Shown one piece after another: positions 23,401 to 35,700 of a DNA stretch of 64,000 bases. Under the pieces are notes generated by a model. The model made no database searches. It was not told where the DNA came from and saw only the letters and a program-made list of their open reading frames with translations. Made by a program: the position numbers and the translations under genes. Each line of letters starts with the position of its first letter. Positions within the stretch are counted from its first letter, which is position 1. The stretch covers positions 12,483,307-12,547,306 of the forward strand of contig JARCOQ010000016.1 in the NCBI GenBank assembly GCA_029207755.1, in the 5' to 3' direction. The DNA is from Chamaea fasciata (lineage: Eukaryota; Chordata; Aves; Passeriformes; Sylviidae).

Positions 23401-26400
23401 TCCAATAATCTTATACTCCAATTTAGGGCACTCTGAAACCACATAATGAATAATACTGTCGCCAGTTCTCTCCTATAATGACACATGGCATATGCCTGCT
23501 ATTCCTCTTTTCAAATCAAATCCAACTGTGTTGCTTTTTTATTCAGAAAATCTTGTTTATTGCATTCATTTGAGTTCCTTTCTTCACTCATTTGATGAAG
23601 AAGTAAATTTCTGCTTCATAAGCAAGATGGTCATTGTTAACCCGGCATTCAGAAGGCAGCTTTCCTTTGCAATCAAAACCAAATTATCTATTCAAGTGAG
23701 TAACACCATGTTATGCTACAAGTTACTCCTGACTAATAAAAAATCTATTTTCACTGCACATTAGAAAATGGATTAAGAGACCCTCCAATGGTCTTGTCCC
23801 TCCGGGATGGATTTTACCCTTTTAATTCCACTGATGAATTTGTAAGAATGATTTCCCTGTTGACAGACACAGAAAAGGCTTCACATCTAAGCATGTTGAA
23901 TGCCAGAATAAAATCAAACCACTTATCCAATTCCATGTCTTATGAATGGTTTTGGGTTTTTTCCACAACCACTGGAAAATTCTGGTCAATAACGTACATT
24001 GGAGCAACGTTCTAAGGAGTGCAGTAAATTCCAATCTATGCTGACTACGAAAGAAAACAACAACCTGCAACAAAAAAGCCTTTGAAAGATGTGCAAAGGC
24101 TTTAAGAAGAAAAGTCTCAGAGATGAAGGTAGAAACTTCTTGACACTTCTGCTTTTATAACTTGAAAATTCAACCTTTACCTTACTTTTAGAAGATGGAT
24201 TGAAAATATACTCTACCAAAACATTGCTTTTCCGATTCTCAAGTAATCTAAGGCAACGTGAAATATACTGATCTTTATCAGAAATATCCCCAAATTATTC
24301 TGCTACTTGTGCAGAAGCAGCATTTCTAAGTTATAGATAACTATGTGGATAATTCCTTATTCTTCCCAGGCAAACACAATCAATTGCCTTCCTGAAATTT
24401 AATTTAAAAGTAATTTATCTTACATGAATATTCCAAATGCACAAGATTTCACATAAAGCTATTCCTGTAGCATAGTAAATCTCCAAAAAAAAATTGTTCT
24501 TCAAGTAGAAATGGCCCTGTGCAAAATAACTTGCAAGGTGTGTGGTGCAGTATTTGTCCCTGCAGTATTTCTGCGTGTGGTAGCAGGGAGAGCTGCGTGA
24601 AGCCTGCCTGCTGGAAGTACAGTTCACAAGTGAATTTTAAATAAACTAATATTAGAGAAAATCTACCTGAAAAGGCAGCCTTGCAGGTGACTTTTTCAAG
24701 CATTTTCCACCACCTCACAGGCACCCTGGCTCATTAGTCAGCTCAGAGCTTTCACAGAGTAAGTGGTGATTTCCCTGTGGTCAGATGATCTTTTGCAGGG
24801 AGGGACTGCACTACGTTTATGTGCTGTGCTGCTTATTTATTTCTTCTGTCTCATACTTTATGACTATTTAAGAGTTTTATTTACTGTAGGAAAAATGGAT
24901 TCTAGAGATGCCTGAAACTGACACCAGTGAAATGAAATATAAGGTTGATTCCTTAGTGATCCCACATTCCCAGACACTTTTAGTCAGGCTATATTTACCC
25001 AAGGAGGAAACCAGAGAATCAGAGATCATCTCATTTCTATGAGCAAGCTCTATCACAGGAAAAAAAAAACCAACAAAACCAACAAAAGACCACTCCAGAA
25101 TAATATTGTTATAACACCACCTATAATGACTGACTGAATCAGCACAAAACCTGTTGCCTGATTATTTTCTTCAGAACACCCAACTAGTGGTAGATAAAAT
25201 AGATTATACAGAAGAGGAAAACTTGAAACTGTTATACTTAAGTAACACCCATAAGAGGATAATTAAGTAAGAGCCCATCAGAGGAGGCTGAAATATGCCT
25301 ATATTAAAATTTTGGTGATGCAAAGCACATGAACGGATAGGTGGAGGTGGTTACCACACCTTACAGGGTTGACTTTTTCTCAGAATACCATTTCTCATTC
25401 ACAAATTGAAGTTAATGAATATTTTCAGTATTTGAAAACATAATATCCACGATATTTGTTTTCCCTAACTTCCAAGCTTTGACTTAAAAGCTTTATGAGA
25501 GACATCAAAAATCACACCACAAATCAAATCAGAACTTGTTCTGCCACAACTGCTCACACCATGACCAGTTTGGGATGGATTTCTGCATGTGAAAGCATGC
25601 ACCCTTCCTCGTGCAATGTACTTTCTATACACAGAAATGGGGCGGTCTCATCTCTTCAACACACTCCAGAGTATTGTTTAAATGTGCACAAACCCATGGG
25701 AGAAAAGAACAACAGAAATCTGAAATCCATCTGCCTCCTGTTTCAGTGGAACGCAACATTCTGAGATGACACACTCGGGTAGGATCAAAAGTTTCAAGGA
25801 TTATTCTAAACAGAGGTACAAATTCAACAGAGAATATTGAAAACCAGATGTTAAAAGCAGGCTTCTACCATGCAAACCCACGTTCTAATATTCCATATTT
25901 TCAGGAAAGAAAAAGAACACCCTTTGCAAAATCATTCAGATGAATGTGCCACAGTTTGCTGTTGTCTGTTAAAGCCACATGAGCAGAACAGGATCAGAAA
26001 AAGGAGAGCTGAGAGGCAGAGCAGTGAATTCCAGCACTGAGGATCTCAGCACACACGGTGTAGAATAAAACCCACCAAAAGTGCTTGTACATGCCCACAA
26101 CATTCTGTAGTTCTCCTCTCCCAGGTTGAAAACTGAGTTATTAGGATCTGTCCAGAAGGACTTTGACTTTGTCTTGGGACTTTAAAGTCAGAGTTTGTTT
26201 CATTTGCTACTATCTTACTTGGTTATCCATGTTTCCTGACTGCTACATTTTCATCCTGCAAGACAAGAAAAACAAAACAACGAAACACTTCTGTAGAGCT
26301 CTGAGCCGGTGTCTCTAAAGTGCATCATTTAATGCAGCTCTGTGTAACTAAATGCATTTTTCTTATGCTTTTATTCTCCAACTTGCACAATGAATTTTCC

Positions 26401-27579
26401 ACAAGTTAGAAAATGGAATTTCTTTAAATAATGTTCTTCATTGACACCCAAACACCATGGAAGTAGGTGGCCCAATGCTCAAAATGAGCTCTGCTCATAT
26501 TGAGGCACATTATTTATATTTGCCACCGAAAAAAGAAGACAACAGCCTAAAAATGCAGGGGAACAACATCAATAAACATGATGTTCCCACAGCTCCAGTA
26601 GCAATGTTAACATAGCAAAAGCCTGTCTACAGAGTGAAAATAAATGTCATGTAAGAGGTTTCACACAGGCAGACACTCCAGATTAAATTTTTGGGGTGTG
26701 AACATATTGGATAAGCAGTGGGTCAGGCTGTGTTCTCACATGAGCTCAGTTCCTAAGGAAATTAGAAAAAAAGATGCAAGTAGTAAATTCAGAAATATGA
26801 CCATTGGGTTCCGATTATTTCTAAGACTCTTCCCTATAATTTCTGCAAATTCACACATGAATCTCAAAGATGAAAATGCATCTAACTCCACAAATCATTT
26901 TTAGTCCTGAATGGAAGCACAGAGAGATCTGAGTATGACACAGGATATCCCAGGGTAGGCAAGGACAGTTTTAGTTCTCTCTGCCCTAATTTTCTTTTGA
27001 TGTACTCAGGGCATCAATTATCACTATAGAGAAGTACAAGGAAAAAGCTCAGAAGCAACTATAGTTCCAGAATCAGCTTAAAAATCTGATTTCAGTTTAT
27101 GAAAACTACAGGAATCCTAGTACAATTTTACATTTGGAATGAATTAATCAAAGTGAATAGTATAGGAAGATAGAGGTAGTTTTCCCACCCAGTTTAAAAG
27201 TGGTCCCCACACTCAGACAGTATTTCTCAATCCACAGGAAATTGAATCTGAAAAGACACACACCTAGGGTTTTCTTCTTGCCTTATTATGCTGCTTTCCA
27301 AGATGTAATTACATTATGGCATCCAAAGCAGTTCTGTTTTGCACAGGTATTTCCATTTTTATTAACCAAAGTAACAATGGGTATACATCATTTACAATTA
27401 GTCCCTCTAAGTGTTTAACTAAATACCTCAGAAATTTTGGAAATTAAACCAGTTACAAAAAACTATTATTTACTGACATGTTGTAATAGGATTAGAGCCC
27501 TCTGTGTTTTATCTTCTGAAATTATTTCACTCTAGTCACTTCGGCTGGTGTGAAATTCTTGACTAAGATGCATAGCCCT

Positions 27580-27740
27580 GTTGTCACTCCGAGCAGTGGC
27601 TCTTCACCTCATGATTAATGTCAGCTGCATGCATCGGGTAATTTATAAAAATGCAGAAACTTTGCAAGCAAATTAATGCCCTACAGAAATCTCAGCAAAA
27701 TGAGTACAAATTCTGCAGGAATAAAGTTATACTGTGAGTA
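27580..27740. promoter_or_regulatory. candidate conserved non-coding element (low confidence)
   Basis: Compact repeat-free segment combining ATGATTAATGTCAGC, TGCATGCA, GGGTAATTTATAAAAATGC and GCAAATTAATGC words. The density of homeodomain and octamer-like motifs is suggestive of an enhancer. The claim rests on pattern impression only. Confidence 0.18.
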
Positions 27741-30700
27741 AAGTGGCATCAAAGTTAGGAGAAGTTTATCAAAGTCTTCACAGTCCGTCTCCATTCCAGC
27801 AGTATCAGTGTTCTACAGATTGCACTCCTGAAACCTGACTCCCAACAAACACCTGACGTTTATTTTCTCTGTTGGTATTAAAATCGTAATTATTCCGCTA
27901 TAATTGCTTTTCAAGCATTTCCTAAAATACTGGTTGCAAGCAACTCTCATAACCAGGCCACATGCATTCCCTTCCCCAGGGACAGAGAGATCTGGATGTA
28001 CAGGCACATACAACCAGCAAACTGTAAAATTAGCAACAAAATGAAGAAACCCCACAAGACAAATCCTGAGTAGAATTAAGCGCTTTACAATGAAACTTCC
28101 CAAATTGTTTCTATTGCTACACTACTTCTGGATTGATTATTTCATGAAGTCACAAATGATAGAAAAAACACATTCAAATTAGATCTCTGCCAGGGTCACA
28201 ATCTCAGTTCTATCTGCTGTAATCCAGTCAAGTTTCATAATCCTCACTAAGAAAAGAACTGATCAAAGACACCATTTTTTAAAGTTCTAAGTGTACTAAG
28301 AAGCATCTTTTACTTATGCACACGCAACCTGCTCAGCAAACCACTTCAGCAAATTCTGTGCCTCTCTTTTTTTAATATCTCTATTTATGATCATAAATGC
28401 CATCAGCAAAACTGGGAATTGAAATTACATAGTGAGGGGGAAATAGTCCCTGTTCTATATTTGAAAGATTAAAATTGAATTGCAAAAAAAGTGGCTAAAT
28501 ATTCATAGATGTTTATGTTACTACAAGAAAAACACCCAGTTTATAAAATCTATCCCAAGAGCCATATGCAATTTGTATCGATTTTGCTTTCATAAAATTG
28601 CTACCTCTTTATGATGATTTATAAGTAGATGAGTTAAGTATTTTAATGTTTATATATCTGTAAACATCTATCCAGACTATTGGCTATAAGGAGGACCACA
28701 AAGCTCCGTTTTATGTTTTACAGTAATAATAGACCCAGAAAATATAATTTTTTCAGTTATTCCTTATTCACCACACTTTCACATATTATTAGAGCTCTCC
28801 TAGAACAGGCAGGGTATGCATCCTGATATAAATACACTTTAAAACAAGCCAAGGTAGCAATGCAGGTCACACACACACACTCATGGATTTATAAATGTGC
28901 TCTAAGAAGCTTTCAGACTGTATAAACTCCAAATATTCCAACACCAATAAAGTTTTAAAGGCCTGGTCACCAAGAGCTGGGCTGAGGTATTTGTATGTGA
29001 AATACAAACCATTTCACCTGTCTGAGTAGATTCAAGTTCTTTAAAAACACCATTCTATGCCCCACATTTTGAAGTGACAGACTAGGAAAAAAATCTGTCA
29101 AAACTTCCCTTTAGGATGCATTGATTATTTTAAAAGGAAAATATTTCCTCAAATTCTCCAAGTCAAGCATCTCCAGATCACAGAATCTTCTTATTATCCT
29201 TTCTAAAAATACATGTGGTGTTCTTTTTTCTCCAATCACTGAGGCCTTTGACTGCCACAATTCTGCAAATATCATGGAGAGTGTCCTAGCAATTACATCT
29301 ACCAGTTCCCTCAGGACCCTTGGACACATTTGTTCATTTCCCATGGGTTTGTGCAGGTTCAGTTTCCTCAGGTGGGCTCAAATCCAACCTCCTCCTAAAT
29401 GGGAGGGACTTGGTTTGCCCAGTCCCTGTTCAGGCTCAGAGACTTGAGAGACGTGGGAGGAGTGATTATGAGTAAAAACTCCCTGGCCTGCTCCATTCTG
29501 GCTGCCACTTGATTTCCTGTTCTTATTTATTTGGGAGTGGGTGAGTGGGTATATTTTCTTAATTCTTCCTTTTCTGACCAATGTCCCAGTAGAAGCTCTT
29601 CCTTTGGTTCTTCAAATTCCTGGACTAATTCCAAACTCCAAATGTGCTTAACCTTTCCTGATCCCACGCTAGCAACACCCCTATGCTATTCCCAGGACTG
29701 ATTCCTTTTTGTACTTCAGTTCCGCCAGGAGGTCCTAACTCAGATTATTCTACTGCCTCACTGCCTGATTTCTCACACATGGGAATCAGGAGTTCCCACG
29801 CTGCAATAAAAATGTCTCTAAAAAGCCATCAACTCTTTTCTTTTATCTGCCCTTATCCTTGAGGGCAGTTTCCCAGGGGGATCCCATCCTGAGTTTTGAG
29901 ATTAAAAAAAAAACAAAAAAACCCCAAACCAGTCTGCACAGTCAAGAATCCAGTGTCATCTTTAAGAGTTCTGCTGAGCCACAGTCAAAGCCAAGCGGCT
30001 TTGGTTCATTTCTTCCCCAAAAAAACCAGCCCATGCCACATTCCCTGCCATAAACTGAAGATGATTGGTGCATTTTCCCAGGTCTGGAAACATTAATGCT
30101 CATGTTAAAGCACAGAGAGAGCCACTCTGAAAGGCAAATGTTACTGAATCCCTAACCTGAGGCTTAACCAACACCTGCTCTGCACTAAACTGGATTTACC
30201 GTGTTCCCTGTTCATGCACCTCTCATTCCACTGAGCTGCCTGAATCCTCACCATGTACAGTATCCCTTCGTTAGATCTTTGCTCCTACCCCACAGACGGC
30301 TTTGGTTTGGTCTGGATGAAGTTCCAGAGTGCAAGAGACTCACAGCTAAGCTACTCTGCTTCCACAGAGCTGGGAACCTCCTGCTTCATGCAATTAACGG
30401 GATTACTTCTATTCCTTACCTTTAAGCACACTGAAATGATAAAGTTCAGCAACTGAACACTCTACCAGGAATCATTATTATTCATTATCGTAATCCTGCA
30501 CCAATGGCTGCCACTTAAATGACTTTGTAAATGACACACCTTTCATATACAAACCTAAAGATTTTCCTGAAGGTTGATAAACAAAAAGCAGCCCTGAAAA
30601 TAGTAAACACATAACATTTATTGCTGAGCCATCAAACTAAAATATACCTCTACAATATGGTTTGCCTTTGCTGCCAAAGTAAAAATACATTTGTAGATAT

Positions 30701-31069
30701 AATGGATGATTCCACTGAAATCATCTTTGGTAGTAAGAGAAAAAAACAAACAAAACTTATCATGGTTTTGTATCATATGATAGAGGCACAGGTGAACTTG
30801 TACAAGCCCAGCAGAGAACTTTTTTACGTGTAAACACACGGGACTCTAATCCTACAGAGACTTATGCATTGCCTAAATCTACTCAAAGTTTCATATCATT
30901 AATGCCATTGAAATAGAGGTGTTGAGTACACAAAGCAGCAGGCTCAGAGCAGCAGAACTACTTAGATTAAAAATGGTCTGACAAGAACATTATTTTTAAT
31001 TTAGATTGAAATAATTGACTTAAGTGGAGGCTTTTTGTTTCCATTACTTGGCAAATCCGATTCTGCTTG

Positions 31070-31072
<3 letters not shown>

Positions 31073-31111
<39 letters not shown>
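31073..31111 (+). repeat. poly-A homopolymer, 39 bases
   Basis: Uninterrupted run of 39 A residues. No gene-like body, polyadenylation signal or target-site duplication is evident around it, so a processed retrocopy is not supported. It is the second very long A run in the window. Confidence 0.95.
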
Positions 31112-31113
<2 letters not shown>

Positions 31114-32603
31114 ACTGAGTGGGAAGATTCACTCTGATCTTTCCCAGATTTCATAATAAATCACCATCCCTTGGCAATCATTTACCTGAGTCAACTTAGT
31201 ATTCCCTAAGTCAGATAAGCTTTCTTGCCTTTCATAACATAAAATTAAAACAGTAGAAATTATTGATTAATGACAAGAATATATATGGCCAGCTCCATCA
31301 TTTAATAAAGAAAAAAAAATCCATACCATTAAAAAAATGGATCTGGTTCAGTGTCCATAAATGTAAAATGTGTATGCTTTACTAGTCTCTGTGGAATTTC
31401 TGATTAACCCTCTAGTTCATACCATACTCGGCATTTTTGATTGAAGCTCTAGCACAATTTCTGTTAAACAGAAATGTCATTATTCAAGAAGACAAAAAGT
31501 CATAAAACATAATGCAATCCTGCCCTGTCACCACAGGCAATAACCAATAGTGTGAATTCAGGCAAATGATTTCTGCTTAAATAGAATTTCCTTACAGTGA
31601 AATACATCACAGAAAAACAAACAAACAAAAAAAAAGAAATCTGCTCGTAAAACATCTGATAATTCAGGAGTCGAAAGGACTGGCCATATTCGCCAAGTTA
31701 TAATGACACAAACTACTGTGGTTCAGTGGCTTAGCTCTAGAAAAATGATAATATTGCTCTAATGCTCACAAGTCTGACATGAGAAGAGGCTGAATTACAC
31801 TCTCTGTGTGATGCACAGTGATATTTCACACAAGGACAGAATTCATAAGGTGAAAAAAGCTGCACAAATGAGAAGCAACAAAACAAACGCTGCTGTGCAC
31901 AATCATTTCAATTAGCAGGTAAAATACAGGCAAGTTTTGCTCTTCAGTCTATAAATATGATTTTACCCTAAAACCAATTCAGAGATGGATTTATTGATTA
32001 AGGAGAACAATTGATCCAGTATTTGGTAATTCCACTCCACTTTTACCAAGCTGAATAAACCCTAGTAACAAACATTGCTATCTGACCAGCAGACCTCTGA
32101 AAAGAAAAACATTCTTAAGACTGGGTTATATTTTAGTTTACAGGTACAGAATAATTACAGCTCTGTGATTCAGAAAATAGGAAAGGAAATGAAAATAAGC
32201 CAGATAATTCTGGGATATTCACTGACTCACTGCTAAAAATCTTAAGTGTAATAAATATTAACAGCTATGCAGTTATGTAAGCAATATACAATATTATTTT
32301 CAAACTATCTATTTCAAAATCATTAGTCACATAAAGCCAAGCCATAAAATTTGATTGAGAAGAGCCTTTATCCCACACAAAGTCCAGATGACTCTGGGAA
32401 ACATCAATAAATTTAACTCCTGTTGTAGCATGGAAAGTCATTTCACTAACCCTGGCCTTGTTTGCTTGGAAAGTACTTGTGAGAACCAATAAAATCTTTC
32501 TTTGATTACAGGGGCAATCAATACTTCGTTTCGAACACAGGCAAACACTTTAAATCCTAAGATTTAAAATACATCTCCCTGGAGTATCTGGTTGACAAAT
32601 ACC
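31112..32603. other. anonymous non-coding DNA
   Basis: AT-rich single-copy sequence with an (AAAC)/A-rich patch at 31612-31638 and a small A7-loop inverted repeat around 31319-31342. No gene or RNA was recognised. Confidence 0.5.
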
Positions 32604-32620
32604 TTTTTTTTTTTTTTTTT
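32604..32620 (+). repeat. poly-T homopolymer, 17 bases
   Basis: Seventeen T residues followed by CCCTAG. Simple sequence lying about 40 bp from an antisense CR1 fragment but not part of its tail. Confidence 0.9.
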
Positions 32621-32662
32621 CCCTAGCCCTTTTCTTAAGTGCTGTCCCAATAACAGCAAATC

Positions 32663-32790
32663 AATCACAGAATCAGAGAACAGCCGGAGCTGGAAGGGAC
32701 CCACGCAGATCATTCTGAGTCCAGCTCCTGGTTCTGCCCAAGACAGCCCCCAAAACCCAGCCATGTGTCTGAGAAAGCTGTTTCTTCATA
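32663..32790 (-). mobile_element. CR1 LINE 3' end, antisense, 5'-truncated
   Basis: Starts on the plus strand with AATCACAGAATCAGAGAA, a decayed CR1 tail, then GGAGCTGGAAGGGACCCACG, CAGATCATTCTGAGTCCAGC, CTCCTGGTTCTGCCC and CCATGTGTCTGAGA segments in the order expected for a CR1 3' end. It appears to be a different subfamily from the copies at 7716 and 44264, since the segment after GGAAGGGACCC differs. About 130 bp survives and it is non-coding. The frames crossing it (32592-33014 plus, 32564-32897 minus) are artefacts of it. Confidence 0.8.
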
Positions 32791-35700
32791 AAGGATACCT
32801 CAAGTATTCCCAAGACCATTCCCAAATCAGATACTACAGCTCTTATAAGGAGTCTAAAAATTTTCCTGACCCAGTATATTTGCCAATATCTCCACAAAAA
32901 GTGCTTTGCTCCCTTACAGTTGCCTCCTCATTAAATATCCCCTCATGGGAACTCAGACCAACATCTTCATTCAAGCTGCGATCAGTTTTTTGCATCCTTT
33001 TCAGACTGTCTTGAATTTCTGCCAACACAGCAATATTTAGCCAACTAATTTAATATTACTGATTAATGAAAAAAGCCTGTAGCTCCCAACTCTTTTCATG
33101 TGTCTAGTGTTAACACTTGACAGGAGCACCAGAAGCAGTACAGCTGGTATAAAAAGGTAATGTATACAGGCAGATCTTTTCAGGTATTCTCAGGAGTAAT
33201 TGCTCTGTTGGATCAGCTATTTTAAGTAGTTGTTTTGGGTTTTTTTTCCCCTCAGATTATAACCACACCCAGTTTGGTTCTCCTCCAGTTTAAGAGAGAT
33301 GTACAACTGAAGAATGTCCAGCTGATGCCATGGTGACAAAGGGCATAAAACACAGAGGAAGCGGGTACAGACATGCACAGTCTGGCAGAAAAAAGGCTAA
33401 AGAAAACCTAACAGGAGCTTACAATTACCTGTAAACTAGCTGCAAGATGTTAGAGCCAAGCTCTTCTCAGCCTCGTTAATACAACAAATCAAACCAGTTG
33501 GGTAGGTTGAGTCTGCAAACTATGGAAAAGTGGTGGGTAACGTGCCTTAGGTTTTATATAAGTACATTTTCAGAAGTTTTCAAGACTTTTCTAGACAAAT
33601 CCACAACTGCCCTGATTTACCACTGGCATTAGAGCCACTGTCAACCATAGATTAGATTGGATCATCTCCTGAGGTTGCACCGAGTCAAATATTTTATGGC
33701 AGTGGGATAACCTGTAGGAACAGGACACATCCAGGCAACCCCCATCCCATTCTGAAACTGAGACAGACTCACTGTAGATGCCTCTTTGAAAAAGGCTCAG
33801 CTTTTAAGGATGGGGAAGCCATTTGAAGAGATACTTACTATATTAAGAACAAGAGGAGTGTTTTAAATGACTGCAAGTGAGTACGGATTGAATTATACTC
33901 CCTGAAGTACAACTGGGAATACAATCTAATCTCATTAGGTCAATAACATATTGTGCTAGTAAATCTAGTTTATTTTTTACTCTACTCTTACCATTCTCCA
34001 TTGATTATTTTCATCATTTTATCCATATAAATATGCTAGATCACCCAGAAAACCTGATTACTGTAGTTAAAATTATCTAGGAAAAAGCAAAGTATTTATG
34101 GTTGCAGAAACAAAACCCCATCAATTTTCACAGAAACTTTCAATAGTCTGTCCTGTAAATGGTTGTCAAGAAAATTACCAAAATATATCAGATGCATTAA
34201 TTTGTAACTCTGAGTGAAACATATCTGGAGGATTATTTTTATTCCCTTCAAGTCTGCAGGATAGTAGGAGCGCATTCTGAACTGCTTGGCTTTGGTTTCA
34301 CAGTAACTTAGGGATATCACTCCAGGAGTGATTGTGCTGGAATGCAGGCCCTGGCCACCCAAACCAGGCACTGAGATCAGCACAGGAGAGAGGGCTCATG
34401 GAGATTCCTGTTCCTCACTTGTTTACTGAAGGTGCCTTCCCTGAAGGAGGAAGGGAAACAAAAGAATTACAGCGAGTCGTGTGGTCTGAGAGGTGCTGGC
34501 ATTCATTTCCTTCATCATATTCAAGGACTGTAAAAAAAGCTCCTGGTGATCACTGCAAAATCAGATACGTATTCAGGTAAATCATTGTTTTCTGCATGCA
34601 GCCAGAAAGACTTTGCCACCATGTTTCTGTACGTTCATCCTGTTAAACCTCTGGAAAGTGGCAATCACCACAGCCCTTATAGCTGTGAGGAAACCAAGAG
34701 GGGCCAGCTCCTCACAAGTCAGAAGAATGACTGATGGAATGGTGCCAGGTTGGTTATACACAGCCCAGCCAACCCCGTGGCACCTTCATCTCTTTTTTCT
34801 GTTCTGTCCATGGCAGAGGATAATCTGAGGAATTCAAAAGCCTAATATACTCACTAGTGAAGCCCAGGAACAGAAGCATCTCACCCATTACAAATGGTCT
34901 CTGTGGCATTGTTGGTAAGGAAGCAGAATCTGGATTTGTTTTTTTTTTTTTCTCCAGGACTGATAAGGAGCAAAACATGCAATTTATTCTTAAATTGCAT
35001 TAAGTCAGATACCTGTTTTCTGATCTTTTCTACATCTTTCATAGCTACCAAATTCTTATTACACATTTTCCCACTAGTTTTGATTTATAAACAAAATAAA
35101 AATATTTCAGACTGAAATTATGATGATAGGAGAAAGTAGTTTCAAACAACCCACGGCAAAATTTAGCAAAATTAAGCCATATTTAAATTAGGTTTATTTT
35201 TAAATCAAATGACAAATTTATACATATACCTGTTTAAAATAATTAGCAACTGAAACAGTGACCATATGCAGTCATTAGGATAATGATATTAAATGGAAAT
35301 GCAAATTTCCACACAAACCTAAAGATCTGTGAGGGAGCAATGTAATTAGGACACATGGAACAAACTGAACTGCACCATTAACAATTCAAACTGCAAATAT
35401 TTCAAATAAGGAACCATCAATAATTCCAGCTTTGCAAGTTTTGGACCAGCCTAAACCTATTAAGGAAAGTATTGGCACAGGACCGTAAGTGTTAGGTTCT
35501 AAAATCTGATTGTGGTGAAGTCTCTGTCGCCCTAAGTTTTCTTGCCTTTTGAGTGTTTGCATTTTTGTAGTGGAGATTCTCACGCAGCTTCATGTAAAGT
35601 ATATATATATTTAAAATTATCTACTTTGTTTACATATTTCTCCTCTGGGAGGAGTCCTATGATTGATGGTGATGTTCACCTAAGAGCTTGAAGAGGTGGC

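Larger units (their letters stand above)
17077..31072. other. long anonymous non-coding block
   Basis: About 14 kb of mainly single-copy AT-rich DNA with no recognised gene, RNA or transposon. Minor contents: a splice-signal pair framing 17434-17519; a short (AAAT)n at 20604-20626; a GC-richer patch at about 20930-21120; an A-run near 25061-25090; and a short (CA)n at 28868-28880. Candidate conserved stretches at 19905-20420 and 27580-27740 are listed separately. All open frames are under 130 codons and lack recognisable domains. Confidence 0.5.

Noticed and set aside
34940..34960. T-rich stretch ending CTCCAG as a real splice acceptor
   Set aside because: No donor consensus follows at exon-like distance. 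The same holds for the T-rich CAG-ending stretches near 11271-11290, 33238-33255 and 36177-36210.
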